Origin: Mesobacillus jeotgali
GTDB taxonomy: Bacteria > Bacillota > Bacilli > Bacillales > Cytobacillaceae
NCBI RefSeq assembly: GCF_900166585.1
Contig: NZ_FVZC01000009.1
Coordinates: 372,001-436,000 of the forward strand
DNA length: 64,000 nt
Reading direction: 5' to 3'
This document shows, one piece after another, positions 1-8,255 of the stretch; the first letter of the stretch is position 1, and every line of letters starts with the position of its first letter. Made by a program: the position numbers and the translations under genes. The notes under the pieces were generated by a model that was given only the letters and a program-made list of their open reading frames with translations, was not told where the DNA came from and made no database searches.

Positions 1-1
1 A

Positions 2-406
2 TTCAAGCTTGGTGTCCTTCCAGCTTTACTGAAAGGTCTTGCAGGAAGTCTAGAAAAAGGGCCAATCCTTATTGGTTCGGCCACAATTTCTGCTCTAGGA
101 ATTAACTTACTGATCGGAGAACAGTATTTGTCAATTCTTTTGACTGGGAATACATTTGCAGGTCATTTTGAAAAGGCTGGTCTGCACCCGAAGAACCTGT
201 CCCGTGTCCTCGAGGATGCTGGGACGGTAACGAATCCCCTTGTTCCCTGGAGTGTGTGCGGTGTCTTCCTCACCAGCGTCCTGGGAGTAAGCACAATGGA
301 ATATGTTCCGTTTGCATTCTTTTGTCTGCTGTCACCTATATTGACACTGGCTGCAGGGTTTACCGGAATATCACTGTCAAAAATCAGCAAAAACGCGGTA
401 GCTTAG
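2..406 (+). CDS. nhaC: Na+/H+ antiporter NhaC, C-terminal part (cut by window start)
   Basis: The reading frame is open from the left edge, so only the last 134 residues are present. The segment has the NhaC-type stretch LEDAGTVTNPLVPW (near residue 71 of the fragment) followed by two hydrophobic membrane spans. NhaC proteins are inner-membrane antiporters that exchange internal Na+ for external H+ and help with alkali and salt tolerance. The start and promoter lie outside the window. The stop codon sits inside a terminator hairpin. Family assignment rests on the conserved C-terminal motif; the exact paralogue cannot be told. Confidence 0.8.
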   Translation, partial: FKLGVLPALLKGLAGSLEKGPILIGSATISALGINLLIGEQYLSILLTGNTFAGHFEKAGLHPKNLSRVLEDAGTVTNPLVPWSVCGVFLTSVLGVSTMEYVPFAFFCLLSPILTLAAGFTGISLSKISKNAVA

Positions 407-424
407 GCTTCCGCGTTTTTTTTA
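389..424 (+). terminator. Rho-independent terminator of nhaC
   Basis: AAAACGCGG pairs with CCGCGTTTT (stem 390-398 with 411-419) and is followed by a run of T. The hairpin spans the nhaC stop codon. Confidence 0.8.
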
Positions 425-432
425 TGCTGAAT

Positions 433-930
433 ATGTGCCCGAACTCAGTGAGAATTGAAGAGACGGGGAACATAATATCGGAAAATGTGCCCGAACCCCG
501 TGAGAACCAGAGAGATGGGGAACATAATACGCGGATATGTGCCCGAACCCAGTTCGAACCGGAGAGATGGGGAACATAATATCGGAAAATGTGCCCGAAC
601 CCAGTGCGAACCGGAGAGATGGGGAACATAATATCGGAATATGTGCCCGAACCCAGTTCGAACCGGAGAGATGGGGAACATAATACGCGGATATGTGCCC
701 GAACCCGGTGAGAATTGAAGAGATGGGGAACATAATACGCGGATATGTGCCCGAACCCCAGTGAGAACTTCAGAGATGGGGAACATAATATCGGAATATG
801 TGCCCGAACCCTGTGAGAAGTGAAGAGATGGGGAACATAATACACGGATATGTGCCCGAACCCTGTGCGAACCGGAGAGATGGGGAACATAATACGAGGA
901 TATGTGCCCGAACCCCGTGCGGACTTAAGA
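433..930. repeat. 52-bp tandem repeat array, about 9.5 copies
   Basis: Units begin with ATGTGCCCGAAC at 433, 485, 537, 589, 641, 693, 745, 798, 850 and 902; the spacing is 52 bp throughout, except one 53-bp unit. Two blocks are nearly invariant: AGAGATGGGGAACATAATA and ATATGTGCCCGAACCC. Between them lie variable patches (TCGGAA, CGCGGA, CACGGA or CGAGGA; and GTGAGAATTGA or GTTCGAACCGG). GGGGAACATA and TATGTGCCCG form an imperfect dyad (8 of 10 pairs, 9-nt loop), so each unit could fold as a hairpin. The array lies between the nhaC terminator and the RND promoter. Function unknown; it is probably non-coding. Confidence 0.9.
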
Positions 931-1104
931 TTTTGGGTAAGCTTTAAGTCAGTAAATGCGTCGTTTTTTCAAAAACTATTATGTTTGGGCACGATAAATA
1001 AAACTGGTGGCAGTGGGCGCCTAAAAGTTTCATTAATCCTTCGATTCATTTAAAATGAAGGGTATGCTTCTGCGTTTAAAATCTTGAAAGTTGCATCTAG
1101 ATAT

Positions 1105-1133
1105 TTGAATTGCCCTGGATGCTTATCTATATT
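1105..1133 (+). promoter_or_regulatory. Predicted sigma-A promoter of the RND pump gene
   Basis: TTGAAT (1105-1110), a 17-bp spacer and TATATT (1128-1133), about 70 bp upstream of the start codon. The rest of the 270 bp between the repeat array and the gene shows nothing else recognisable. Confidence 0.5.
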
Positions 1134-1199
1134 AAAGGATGGTAATCTTAATAATCGTCCAGTCAGTCATTGTGTTTTACCGCCGAAAGGAGTTAGCGT

Positions 1200-4100
1200 A
1201 TGAAAATCAGCAATTTTTCGATCAGAAGGCCTGTTTTTACATTAGTGACCATGTTTTTGGTCTTGATACTCGGTGTGGTTTCATTGATGAGGATTCCTTT
1301 GAAGCTGATTCCCGATATAAATCCACCCGTCGGAGTGGTAGTGACCAATTATCAGGGAGCAAGTCCAGAGGAAGTCATGGAGAAGGTGACGAAGCCGCTA
1401 GAAGCGAATCTGGCAACTCTGCCGGGGATCAAGACGATGACATCGACTTCACAGGAAGGTGCAAACCTGATCCTGATGCAGTTTTCCTGGACAACCAATC
1501 TTGACGATATCCAGGATGAAGTCATCCAGAGGCTGGATATGACTCCAATGCCGGATGATGCTAACAAGCCAAGATTCATAAAGTTTGATCCATCACAATT
1601 CCCGATTATCCAGCTTTCGTTAAGCTCGGATAAGGATGAAACAGCTTTAAGGGAACTCGCGGAAGAACTGGAGCTGGAGCTCACGAAGGTAGAAGGTGTT
1701 GCCAGCGTAAACCTCTCTGGTACATCTATACGTGAAGTGAGGATTGAACTGGATCAACAAAAGTTAAGAGATTATAAACTGAGCCAATCTGATATTGTTG
1801 ACCTCATCAGAGCAAATGATGTTTCAATGCCAGGCGATACGATATTGACTGATGGCAAAGAATTGACTACGAGGATCATAAGTACTTTGGATTCACTTGA
1901 TACATTGAAGAATCTGACAGTGTTCACCAATCCGGTATCCAAGCAAAAGGTAACGCTGGCAGATGTAGGAAAGGTTGAACTGCAAAAGCAGGATGACCGG
2001 ACAATAACAAGGACGAACCAGACTCCCTCAGTATTACTGAGTGTCCTTCAGCAGTCCGATGCAAATACAGCAGAGGTTTCAAAAGCATTCCTGGATGAAC
2101 TTGATACCTTGCTTGAAAGGGATAAATATTCTGGAATCGAGTCGGATATTCTCTTTGACCAGGGCGATTATATAAAATTAGCTATCGGCAATATCTCAAA
2201 CTCGCTTATTGTGGGAGGTTTATTGGCGATGGTGGTGCTGTTCTTCTTTCTGAGGAATGTGAAAAGCCCGCTCATCATTGGAATAGCGATTCCTTATTCC
2301 GTTATTTTTACCTTTGTATTGATGTTCTTTGCTGATTTCACCTTAAATATCATGACACTTGGCGGACTGGCACTCGGTATCGGGATGCTCGTTGATAATG
2401 CCATTGTGGTCATCGAAAATATTTACCGTCACCTGTCGATGGGCAAAGACTCGAAAACAGCTGCCAGGGATGGCTCCAAGGAAGTCGGGGCGGCCATTAC
2501 CGCATCAACTTTGACGACAGTAGCTGTGTTTTTGCCGGTTGTTTTTATTTCAGGAATCATTGGAGAGCTCTTCACAGAGTTTGCCTTGACGATTTCATTC
2601 AGCCTTTTTGCCTCTTTAATAGTGGCATTGACAGTTGTTCCAATGCTGGCAAGCAGACTTTTGAAAGCACCTAAGAAAAACATCGAGGCAAGAAGGCAAC
2701 GATCCAGGTCGATGAGAGGATTGGAGAAGTCAGTCAGATGGTCACTGCGTCATCGTTTTGTCGTCATTCTGGTCACTTTACTGATGCTTGCTGCTGGCGG
2801 TTATGGGGTTACAACTGTCGGCACGCAATTTATTCCGCCAACAGATGAAGGCTTCTTCAGCGTAAGGGTTAACCTTGAAAATGGAGCAGCACTGACAGAA
2901 ACGGAAAAAGTTCTAAAAGCATTGGAAGATGAGCTCAAAGGCGAAGAAGATGTTGATGTTTACGTAAGTTTGGTCGGCACGACCCAGGAAGCATCCTTCA
3001 GAGGGACAACGAATGCGAATGTCGGTGAGTTGTATGTGAAAATGGATGAGCTTGGGGAAAGGGAAGTCAGTACCTTCCAGTTTGTTGATGATGTGAAAAA
3101 AGACCTTGAGCAAGCTGCAGCCAAAGCAAACAGCACTGCTGAACTAAGCTTCAACATGCAATCTACTTCGGGATCTGCACCAAACACACTTACATTCAAT
3201 GTCCGTGATTCCAGTGAAAAAAGGCTGAACGGATCGGTTGAAAAAATTTACGATTCCCTGAAAGAGCTTGAGGATGTTAACGAACTGACTACAAGCCAAA
3301 ATGACACGGTGGAAGAAGTACAGATTACCGTGGACAGAGATAAGGCGCTTGCTCAGGGATTGGCTCCAGCTCAAGTTGCAATGGTTGTCAACAATGTAAC
3401 CAGAGGGGACATGGCAACACAAATGTCTGGAGAGAATGAAGAGATTCTTGGTGTCTATGTAGAATATGACAGGGATGTAACCCAGAACATTGATAAGTTA
3501 AAACAGTTACTCATCAAGAAACCTGATGGAAGTTATGTCACTTTAGGGCAAATTACCAATATTGAAATAGGTGAAGGCCCTGTTAAACTGCAGAGGATTA
3601 ATCAGCAAAGCGCAGTTGAATTCACGATGAAATACAAATCTTCCACAAACCTTGGCGATATTTCTAAGGAAGTGGATAAAAAAATAGAAGAACTTGATTT
3701 GCCTGATGAAACTGAAGTAGTCTTCAGCGGGGAAAGAGAGCTTCTGGAATCTTCAATTGATGATTTGATTCTTGCTTTTGTTCTGGCAATCATCCTGATT
3801 TATCTTGTGATGGCTGCCCAGTTCGAATCCTTGAAATATCCATTTGTCATCATGTTTACGGTTCCGCTGATTGTAATTGGTATATCAATTGCATTGACGG
3901 CCACACAAACGCCAGTCAGTTTGACAGTTATCATTGGAGTGATTGTCCTCGCAGGGATTGTAGTAAACAACGGAATCGTGCTGGTCGACTACATCAATCA
4001 AAAGAAAGAGCGGGGTTTGAATCCGCATGAAGCGATCGTTCTATCGGTAAAAGACCGGGCACGCCCAATCCTGATGACTGCATTGACGACTATTCTTGGA

Positions 4101-4466
4101 TTGGTCCCGCTTGCACTCGGTATAGGAGAAGGCACCGAAATTAATCAGCCAATGGGTATTACTGTCATCGGCGGCCTGATCAGCAGTACCTTCCTGACAC
4201 TGTTTGTCATTCCAGTGGTTTACAGCTTTTTTGACAGGGACTACAGAAGAAGGAATAAAATGTACGCTACGCCGGACGGCCATCTTGTTCCAGCCTATCT
4301 GCTCACAGAACATACAGACTCTAAATATGCAACTGAAGCAGACCAACGGACGCCAGACTTCCAGAAAGGGAAATACTCGAAAGAAGAAATGGCCGGTATG
4401 CTCGAAGAACTTCTTCACCTTATAAAAGAAGAAGATACAAATCAGGATTTTAGAAGACGAAGATAA
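1200..4466 (+). CDS. RND efflux transporter permease (HAE1/AcrB-like)
   Basis: A 1088-residue inner-membrane pump of the resistance-nodulation-division superfamily, expected to expel amphiphilic compounds using the proton gradient. The architecture is typical: TM1 near residues 11-31, a large extracytoplasmic domain, a TM block from about 330 to 490 with LVDNAIVVIENI (Asp399 matching the first of the two AcrB relay aspartates, the second being Asn), a second porter domain, and a last TM block at about 860-1000. About 80 residues of charged C-terminal tail follow the last helix, longer than usual. AAAGGAG lies just upstream of the ATG. No membrane-fusion partner is adjacent, as is common in Gram-positive SwrC-type systems. 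It is only distantly similar to the second RND pump at 42229-45255. Confidence 0.9.
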   Translation: MKISNFSIRRPVFTLVTMFLVLILGVVSLMRIPLKLIPDINPPVGVVVTNYQGASPEEVMEKVTKPLEANLATLPGIKTMTSTSQEGANLILMQFSWTTNLDDIQDEVIQRLDMTPMPDDANKPRFIKFDPSQFPIIQLSLSSDKDETALRELAEELELELTKVEGVASVNLSGTSIREVRIELDQQKLRDYKLSQSDIVDLIRANDVSMPGDTILTDGKELTTRIISTLDSLDTLKNLTVFTNPVSKQKVTLADVGKVELQKQDDRTITRTNQTPSVLLSVLQQSDANTAEVSKAFLDELDTLLERDKYSGIESDILFDQGDYIKLAIGNISNSLIVGGLLAMVVLFFFLRNVKSPLIIGIAIPYSVIFTFVLMFFADFTLNIMTLGGLALGIGMLVDNAIVVIENIYRHLSMGKDSKTAARDGSKEVGAAITASTLTTVAVFLPVVFISGIIGELFTEFALTISFSLFASLIVALTVVPMLASRLLKAPKKNIEARRQRSRSMRGLEKSVRWSLRHRFVVILVTLLMLAAGGYGVTTVGTQFIPPTDEGFFSVRVNLENGAALTETEKVLKALEDELKGEEDVDVYVSLVGTTQEASFRGTTNANVGELYVKMDELGEREVSTFQFVDDVKKDLEQAAAKANSTAELSFNMQSTSGSAPNTLTFNVRDSSEKRLNGSVEKIYDSLKELEDVNELTTSQNDTVEEVQITVDRDKALAQGLAPAQVAMVVNNVTRGDMATQMSGENEEILGVYVEYDRDVTQNIDKLKQLLIKKPDGSYVTLGQITNIEIGEGPVKLQRINQQSAVEFTMKYKSSTNLGDISKEVDKKIEELDLPDETEVVFSGERELLESSIDDLILAFVLAIILIYLVMAAQFESLKYPFVIMFTVPLIVIGISIALTATQTPVSLTVIIGVIVLAGIVVNNGIVLVDYINQKKERGLNPHEAIVLSVKDRARPILMTALTTILGLVPLALGIGEGTEINQPMGITVIGGLISSTFLTLFVIPVVYSFFDRDYRRRNKMYATPDGHLVPAYLLTEHTDSKYATEADQRTPDFQKGKYSKEEMAGMLEELLHLIKEEDTNQDFRRRR

Positions 4467-4472
4467 AGTGCT

Positions 4473-4505
4473 ATGCCTGGCTGCGATTAGCCAGGCATTT
4501 TTTTA
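4473..4505 (+). terminator. Terminator of RND gene
   Basis: ATGCCTGGCT / AGCCAGGCAT perfect 10-bp stem followed by seven T. Confidence 0.9.
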
Positions 4506-4598
4506 TAATGACTGGGAAATTCACGAAATAAGAAGGGTTTTCTCATAAGGTTACACCCCGTTATTTGTAGTATTTTTCAGAATAGTCAGCAAAGTCAT

Positions 4599-4626
4599 TG
4601 CGGATGTAAGCGCTTATCGGTAAAAT
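4599..4626 (+). promoter_or_regulatory. Candidate promoter with CcpA (cre) site
   Basis: TGTAAGCGCTTATC at 4605-4618 matches the cre consensus TGWAANCGNTNWCA at 12 of 14 positions and has a perfect TAAGCGCTTA core. It fills the space between a weak -35 (TTGCGG, 4599) and a -10-like TAAAAT (4621). A cre in this position would repress the SDR/aldehyde-dehydrogenase operon when glucose is present. This is an inference from the motif. Confidence 0.5.
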
Positions 4627-4655
4627 GTACCTAATTAACATTGAGGAGGACGGTC

Positions 4656-5753
4656 ATGGAGCACGGCTACTTTTTTACAGGCTTTCCGGGATTCATAAGC
4701 AATCAATTAATCCGAGAGGTGTTTCGGAGAAATACTGGCCAGGGGACGGTTTATGTACTGGTATTGCCAAATATGATTGAAAAGGCGGAATCTGAGAGAG
4801 CTAAAATTATTAAGGATATTAACCTAGAGGAAAATCAATTCGAAATTATTACTGGGGACATTACAGTATCAGGTTTAGGGATTGACCAGCAAGTAAATGC
4901 TCGGCTTGGGGCAAAGATTACTCACATTTTCCATCTGGCGGCTATATACGACCTGGCAGTACCCAGGGAAATAGCTTACAGGGTGAATGTGGAAGGTACC
5001 AGGAATGTAAATGATTGGGCGACAACATTAAAAAATATTCAACGCTACACATATTTCAGCACGGCATTTGTCGCTGGCAAACGTGAAGGAATCCTATATG
5101 AGGATGAATTGATAAAGCCACCCGGTTTTAAGAACTTCTATGAGGAGACTAAATACGAAGCAGAGGTCCTGGTGGAATCAGTTAAGTCAGAGATTCCAGT
5201 AACCATCATCAGGCCAGGCATCGTCAAGGGTCATTCAAAGACAGGGGAAACGATAAAATTCGATGGGCCGTATTTCATTATGAATTTTATCGACCGGCTC
5301 GGCTTCATGCCTTTCTTACCCACTCTTGGCAAGGGCGATACTGTAGTCAATCTAGTGCCGGTAGATTATATTATTGAAGCTACCACCTATTTGACATTCG
5401 CAGACATCGGTGCAGGTAAGACGTATCATCTTACTGATCCGAATCCCTATAAAGTATCAGAACTATATGAAATGATGATGTTAGAATTATTGAAAAAGCA
5501 GCCTAAAGGTTCTGTGCCTTTGTCCCTGGCAAAAGCGGGGCTAAACTTCAGGGGCTTGAGGAGATACCTGGGTGTTGAAAAAGAGGCGCTCGATTATTTT
5601 ACATGGCGAGGCACTTTCGACTCTTCCCAGGCGCAGGACGACCTTAAGGGATCAGGAATCGTATGTCCTGATTTTAAGGAAGGGATTGCCGTGATGGCCG
5701 CTTTTTATCGGGAGAATAAACATAAGCCCCATTATCAAATTAACATCGTTTGA
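4656..5753 (+). CDS. Extended short-chain dehydrogenase/reductase (NAD-binding_4-like)
   Basis: A 365-residue SDR-superfamily protein. The N-terminus has a Rossmann nucleotide-binding loop TGFPGFIS (variant of TGxxGxxG), NVEGTRNV follows further along, and the catalytic pair is Tyr162/Lys166 in YEETK. This layout fits the extended SDRs that include fatty acyl-CoA/thioester reductase domains and sugar epimerases. The ATG at 4656 is chosen over an in-frame TTG at 4641 because GAGGAGG (4643-4649) is a well-spaced ribosome site for it. The gene is followed 23 bp later by an aldehyde dehydrogenase, and the two probably form one operon acting on the same aldehyde/alcohol. The substrate is unknown. 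Confidence 0.8.
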   Translation: MEHGYFFTGFPGFISNQLIREVFRRNTGQGTVYVLVLPNMIEKAESERAKIIKDINLEENQFEIITGDITVSGLGIDQQVNARLGAKITHIFHLAAIYDLAVPREIAYRVNVEGTRNVNDWATTLKNIQRYTYFSTAFVAGKREGILYEDELIKPPGFKNFYEETKYEAEVLVESVKSEIPVTIIRPGIVKGHSKTGETIKFDGPYFIMNFIDRLGFMPFLPTLGKGDTVVNLVPVDYIIEATTYLTFADIGAGKTYHLTDPNPYKVSELYEMMMLELLKKQPKGSVPLSLAKAGLNFRGLRRYLGVEKEALDYFTWRGTFDSSQAQDDLKGSGIVCPDFKEGIAVMAAFYRENKHKPHYQINIV

Positions 5754-5776
5754 AGACTTGATATTCAGGCAGGTGA

Positions 5777-7330
5777 ATGAACGTGCATTCAGTTGAATAC
5801 GCTGGGAAGCTGGCAGTAATAGCTCCGGCAACAGGGAAGGTCATTGCGGAAATTCAAGAGACGCCTGTCCATGAGGTTCCCCTCTTTTATGATCAGGGGA
5901 GGAAGGCCTTCGACAAATGGAGTTCTCTGCCTATTACCCAGCGACTCGCTTTTTTAAGGAAGCTGAAACAGTTGATGGTTGATGAGATGGATGAGATTGC
6001 CAGGGTCATCTCAGATGATACAGGCAAAGTATTGACTGAAGCGATTGTGGCCGATATCATGCCGACACTCGATGCGATTGACCATATCATCAGGCATGCC
6101 GGACAGGTTTTGGGGAGGCGAAGAGTTAAAACACCATTGCTGCTGTTCGGCAAGAAATCATTTATTGAATATATGCCTCGTGGTGTTGTACTTGTAATCT
6201 CTCCATGGAATTATCCTCTGCAGCTGGCGATGGTTCCGATGATCAGCGCCCTTGCAGGAGGGAACTCGGTTATTTTAAAGCCGTCTGAGGTGACACCGCT
6301 AGTCGGAAAATGTATTGAAGACTTGTTCATGCGCTCAGGATTCCCACAAGGCACAATCCAGGTAGCACATGGGGGCAAAGAGGTAGGAGCAGCTTTTACC
6401 GCTGGAAAACCGGATTATATCTTTTTCACAGGTTCTGTCCGGACAGGAAAAATCATTCAACAGCAGGCAGCTAAGGATTTGATTCCAACTACTCTGGAAC
6501 TCGGCGGCAAGGACCCGATGATAGTCTTCGGAGATGCCAATCTTGAGAGGGCAGCAAAGGCGGCTGCCTGGGGTGCATTCACCAACAGCGGACAGGTTTG
6601 TATGAGTGCAGAACGCCTGTATGTAGAACGGGCGGTTTATCATGAATTCCTTGAGAAATTGAAAACTGAAGTGAACTCACTTCAACAAGGTGATGGAATA
6701 AATGCTGATGTTGGTTCTATGACATTTCCTGCCCAGATAAACGTAGTGAAGGAACAGCTGGATGAGGCTCTTAAACGAGGTGCAAAATTAGAAACTGGAC
6801 TCAAACCAGAGGATTGGAAGGAAGGCATGTTCTTGCCGCTGACAGTCGTAACCGAAGTTGATCAGGATATGAAAATCATCCAGGAGGAGACATTTGGCCC
6901 ATTGCTGCCTGTTGTTCCGTTTGATACCGAAGAAGAAGCAATTGCCTATGCAAACGGCACTGTGTTTGGATTAAATGCCAGTGTGTGGAGCAGGGATAGG
7001 GAGAAGGCACGCCGTGTCGCTTGCCGGCTTGTGTCAGGCGCTGTCGTAATAAATGACGTCATCATCACTGTAGCCAACCATGGCCTTCCGTTCGGAGGAA
7101 CAAAAGAAAGCGGGATTGGGCGTTACCATTCCGAAGCTGGGTTGCGGGTCTTTTGCCATGAAAAATCAATCATGGAAGACAGGGGTTTCATGAAATCAGA
7201 AATTCAATGGTACCCTTATAAGGGCAAGTATCCATTGTTCTTAAGTCTTTTCAAGAGTTATTTTTCTGAGAAAAGGGATTGGGTGACCTTTGTCAAAAGT
7301 TATATCACACTTTTAAAAAGCAATAAATAA
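5777..7330 (+). CDS. NAD(P)-dependent aldehyde dehydrogenase
   Basis: A 517-residue ALDH-superfamily enzyme that oxidises aldehydes to carboxylates. Signature elements are in order: PWNYPLQL (N169-type motif), FTGSVRTG (cofactor loop), LELGGKDP with general base Glu241, GQVCMSAERL with nucleophile Cys275, and EETFGPLLPV. The C-terminus runs past the catalytic core into an aromatic/basic tail (WYPYKGKYPLFLSLFKSYF), which may contact the membrane as in class-3 fatty-aldehyde dehydrogenases (inference). It is cotranscribed with the upstream SDR, and a strong terminator follows. The true substrate is not evident. Confidence 0.9.
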   Translation: MNVHSVEYAGKLAVIAPATGKVIAEIQETPVHEVPLFYDQGRKAFDKWSSLPITQRLAFLRKLKQLMVDEMDEIARVISDDTGKVLTEAIVADIMPTLDAIDHIIRHAGQVLGRRRVKTPLLLFGKKSFIEYMPRGVVLVISPWNYPLQLAMVPMISALAGGNSVILKPSEVTPLVGKCIEDLFMRSGFPQGTIQVAHGGKEVGAAFTAGKPDYIFFTGSVRTGKIIQQQAAKDLIPTTLELGGKDPMIVFGDANLERAAKAAAWGAFTNSGQVCMSAERLYVERAVYHEFLEKLKTEVNSLQQGDGINADVGSMTFPAQINVVKEQLDEALKRGAKLETGLKPEDWKEGMFLPLTVVTEVDQDMKIIQEETFGPLLPVVPFDTEEEAIAYANGTVFGLNASVWSRDREKARRVACRLVSGAVVINDVIITVANHGLPFGGTKESGIGRYHSEAGLRVFCHEKSIMEDRGFMKSEIQWYPYKGKYPLFLSLFKSYFSEKRDWVTFVKSYITLLKSNK

Positions 7331-7337
7331 CATTGAA

Positions 7338-7369
7338 GCCGTCCCAGCAGGCAGGGACGGCATTTTTTT
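7338..7369 (+). terminator. Terminator of the SDR/ALDH operon
   Basis: GCCGTCCC / GGGACGGC stem and a run of seven T. Confidence 0.92.
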
Positions 7370-7473
7370 GTTACTTAAATTTGGTTTTTATAATGCACTT
7401 GAGATTAATTTTAACAATTAACTGGAAAAATGATAATTAGAGGCACAATTTGGACATTCTAAACAAGTAGCAT

Positions 7474-7565
7474 TACGAAACGGATGAGCTAAAGATCGAC
7501 TTCATTGACCTTTGTCCGGTCTGCAAGAAATATGGCAAACACACAGCAAGAGCCCCAATAATATG
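7474..7565 (+). pseudogene. Possible remnant of a small CPxC zinc-ribbon protein
   Basis: One frame reads HYETDELKIDF then IDLCPVCKKYGKHTARAPII and stops at TGA (7563-7565). The CPVC motif and amino-acid choice look coding, but the frame is closed by a TAG just upstream and no start or ribosome site is visible. It could be the 3' end of a decayed gene or a chance frame. It ends just before the next gene. Confidence 0.25.
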
Positions 7566-7585
7566 ATTAAAGGATGAATCTTGAC

Positions 7586-8059
7586 GTGGCGATAAAAAAG
7601 AAATTAACCAAACTAGAAGCGGTAATGTGGAGCATTGCTCTTCCCGGATTTGCACAGTTGCTGACTGGCAATCTTGTAAAGGGCATATTTTTTGTCATAC
7701 TGGAGTTCCTTGTTAACGTGAATAGTCATTTTAATAAAGGAATCATGTACAGCTTTCTTGGGGAGACAGAAAAAGCCATGTATGTCCTGGATTACCAATG
7801 GCTGATGTTTTACCCTTGTTTATATATGTTCGCCATGTGGGATGCATATAGGAGCGTGATGCCCGAAGATGAAAAAATTACGTTCCTTCCTTTTGTTTTT
7901 TCAGCATATTTTGTTACGGTCGGATTGATGATCTCACCAAAGGTCAAGATTTTTGGCATATTTCCAGGCCCTGTTTTTTTGCCGATGAGTTTCGTGATTC
8001 CCGGTGTGCTTATCGGTTTATTGATAAGGAAGATAATAATAAGGTTCTATAAAGATTAA
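7586..8059 (+). CDS. Small integral membrane protein of unknown function
   Basis: About 157 residues with four hydrophobic segments: IALPGFAQLLTG to VILEFLV near the N-terminus, a central stretch around YPCLYMFAMW, one ending in TVGLMI, and a C-terminal IPGVLIGLLI followed by a basic tail. I do not recognise a named family. The in-frame ATG at 7574 overlaps the Shine-Dalgarno-like AAAGGATG; the GTG at 7586 is 11 bases from GGA and is preferred, but either is possible. It has its own terminator and no obvious operon partner. Confidence 0.65.
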   Translation: MAIKKKLTKLEAVMWSIALPGFAQLLTGNLVKGIFFVILEFLVNVNSHFNKGIMYSFLGETEKAMYVLDYQWLMFYPCLYMFAMWDAYRSVMPEDEKITFLPFVFSAYFVTVGLMISPKVKIFGIFPGPVFLPMSFVIPGVLIGLLIRKIIIRFYKD

Positions 8060-8126
8060 ATATCTGTGTCTTATTGATGAAGAGATGAAAAATAGCTGAA
8101 TTTACTATACTATGATAGGGATATTG

Positions 8127-8168
8127 AAATTCTGGTCGGTTAAGGACTGGAATTTTTTATTTTTTTTA
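8127..8168 (+). terminator. Terminator of the small membrane protein gene
   Basis: AAATTCTGGTC pairs with GACTGGAATTT (11 bp, two G-U pairs) followed by a T-rich tract. Confidence 0.75.
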
Positions 8169-8255
8169 GGAAACCCCCATAAACCTCCAAAGTGCGAACG
8201 TAACCATGTAGTGATTAAAGCGGCCGCTCCTAAAAACACTTGAGGTGGAATGAGA

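Noticed and set aside
384..890. Three overlapping minus-strand frames of 168, 103 and 113 codons through the tandem array
   Set aside because: They arise because the 52-bp unit has no stop codon in any minus frame and 52 is not a multiple of three, so the same phrases recur in all frames. No ribosome sites precede them.
433..930. CRISPR array
   Set aside because: The units are continuous 52-bp repeats with conserved and variable patches, not repeats with unique spacers of similar length, and no cas genes are near.
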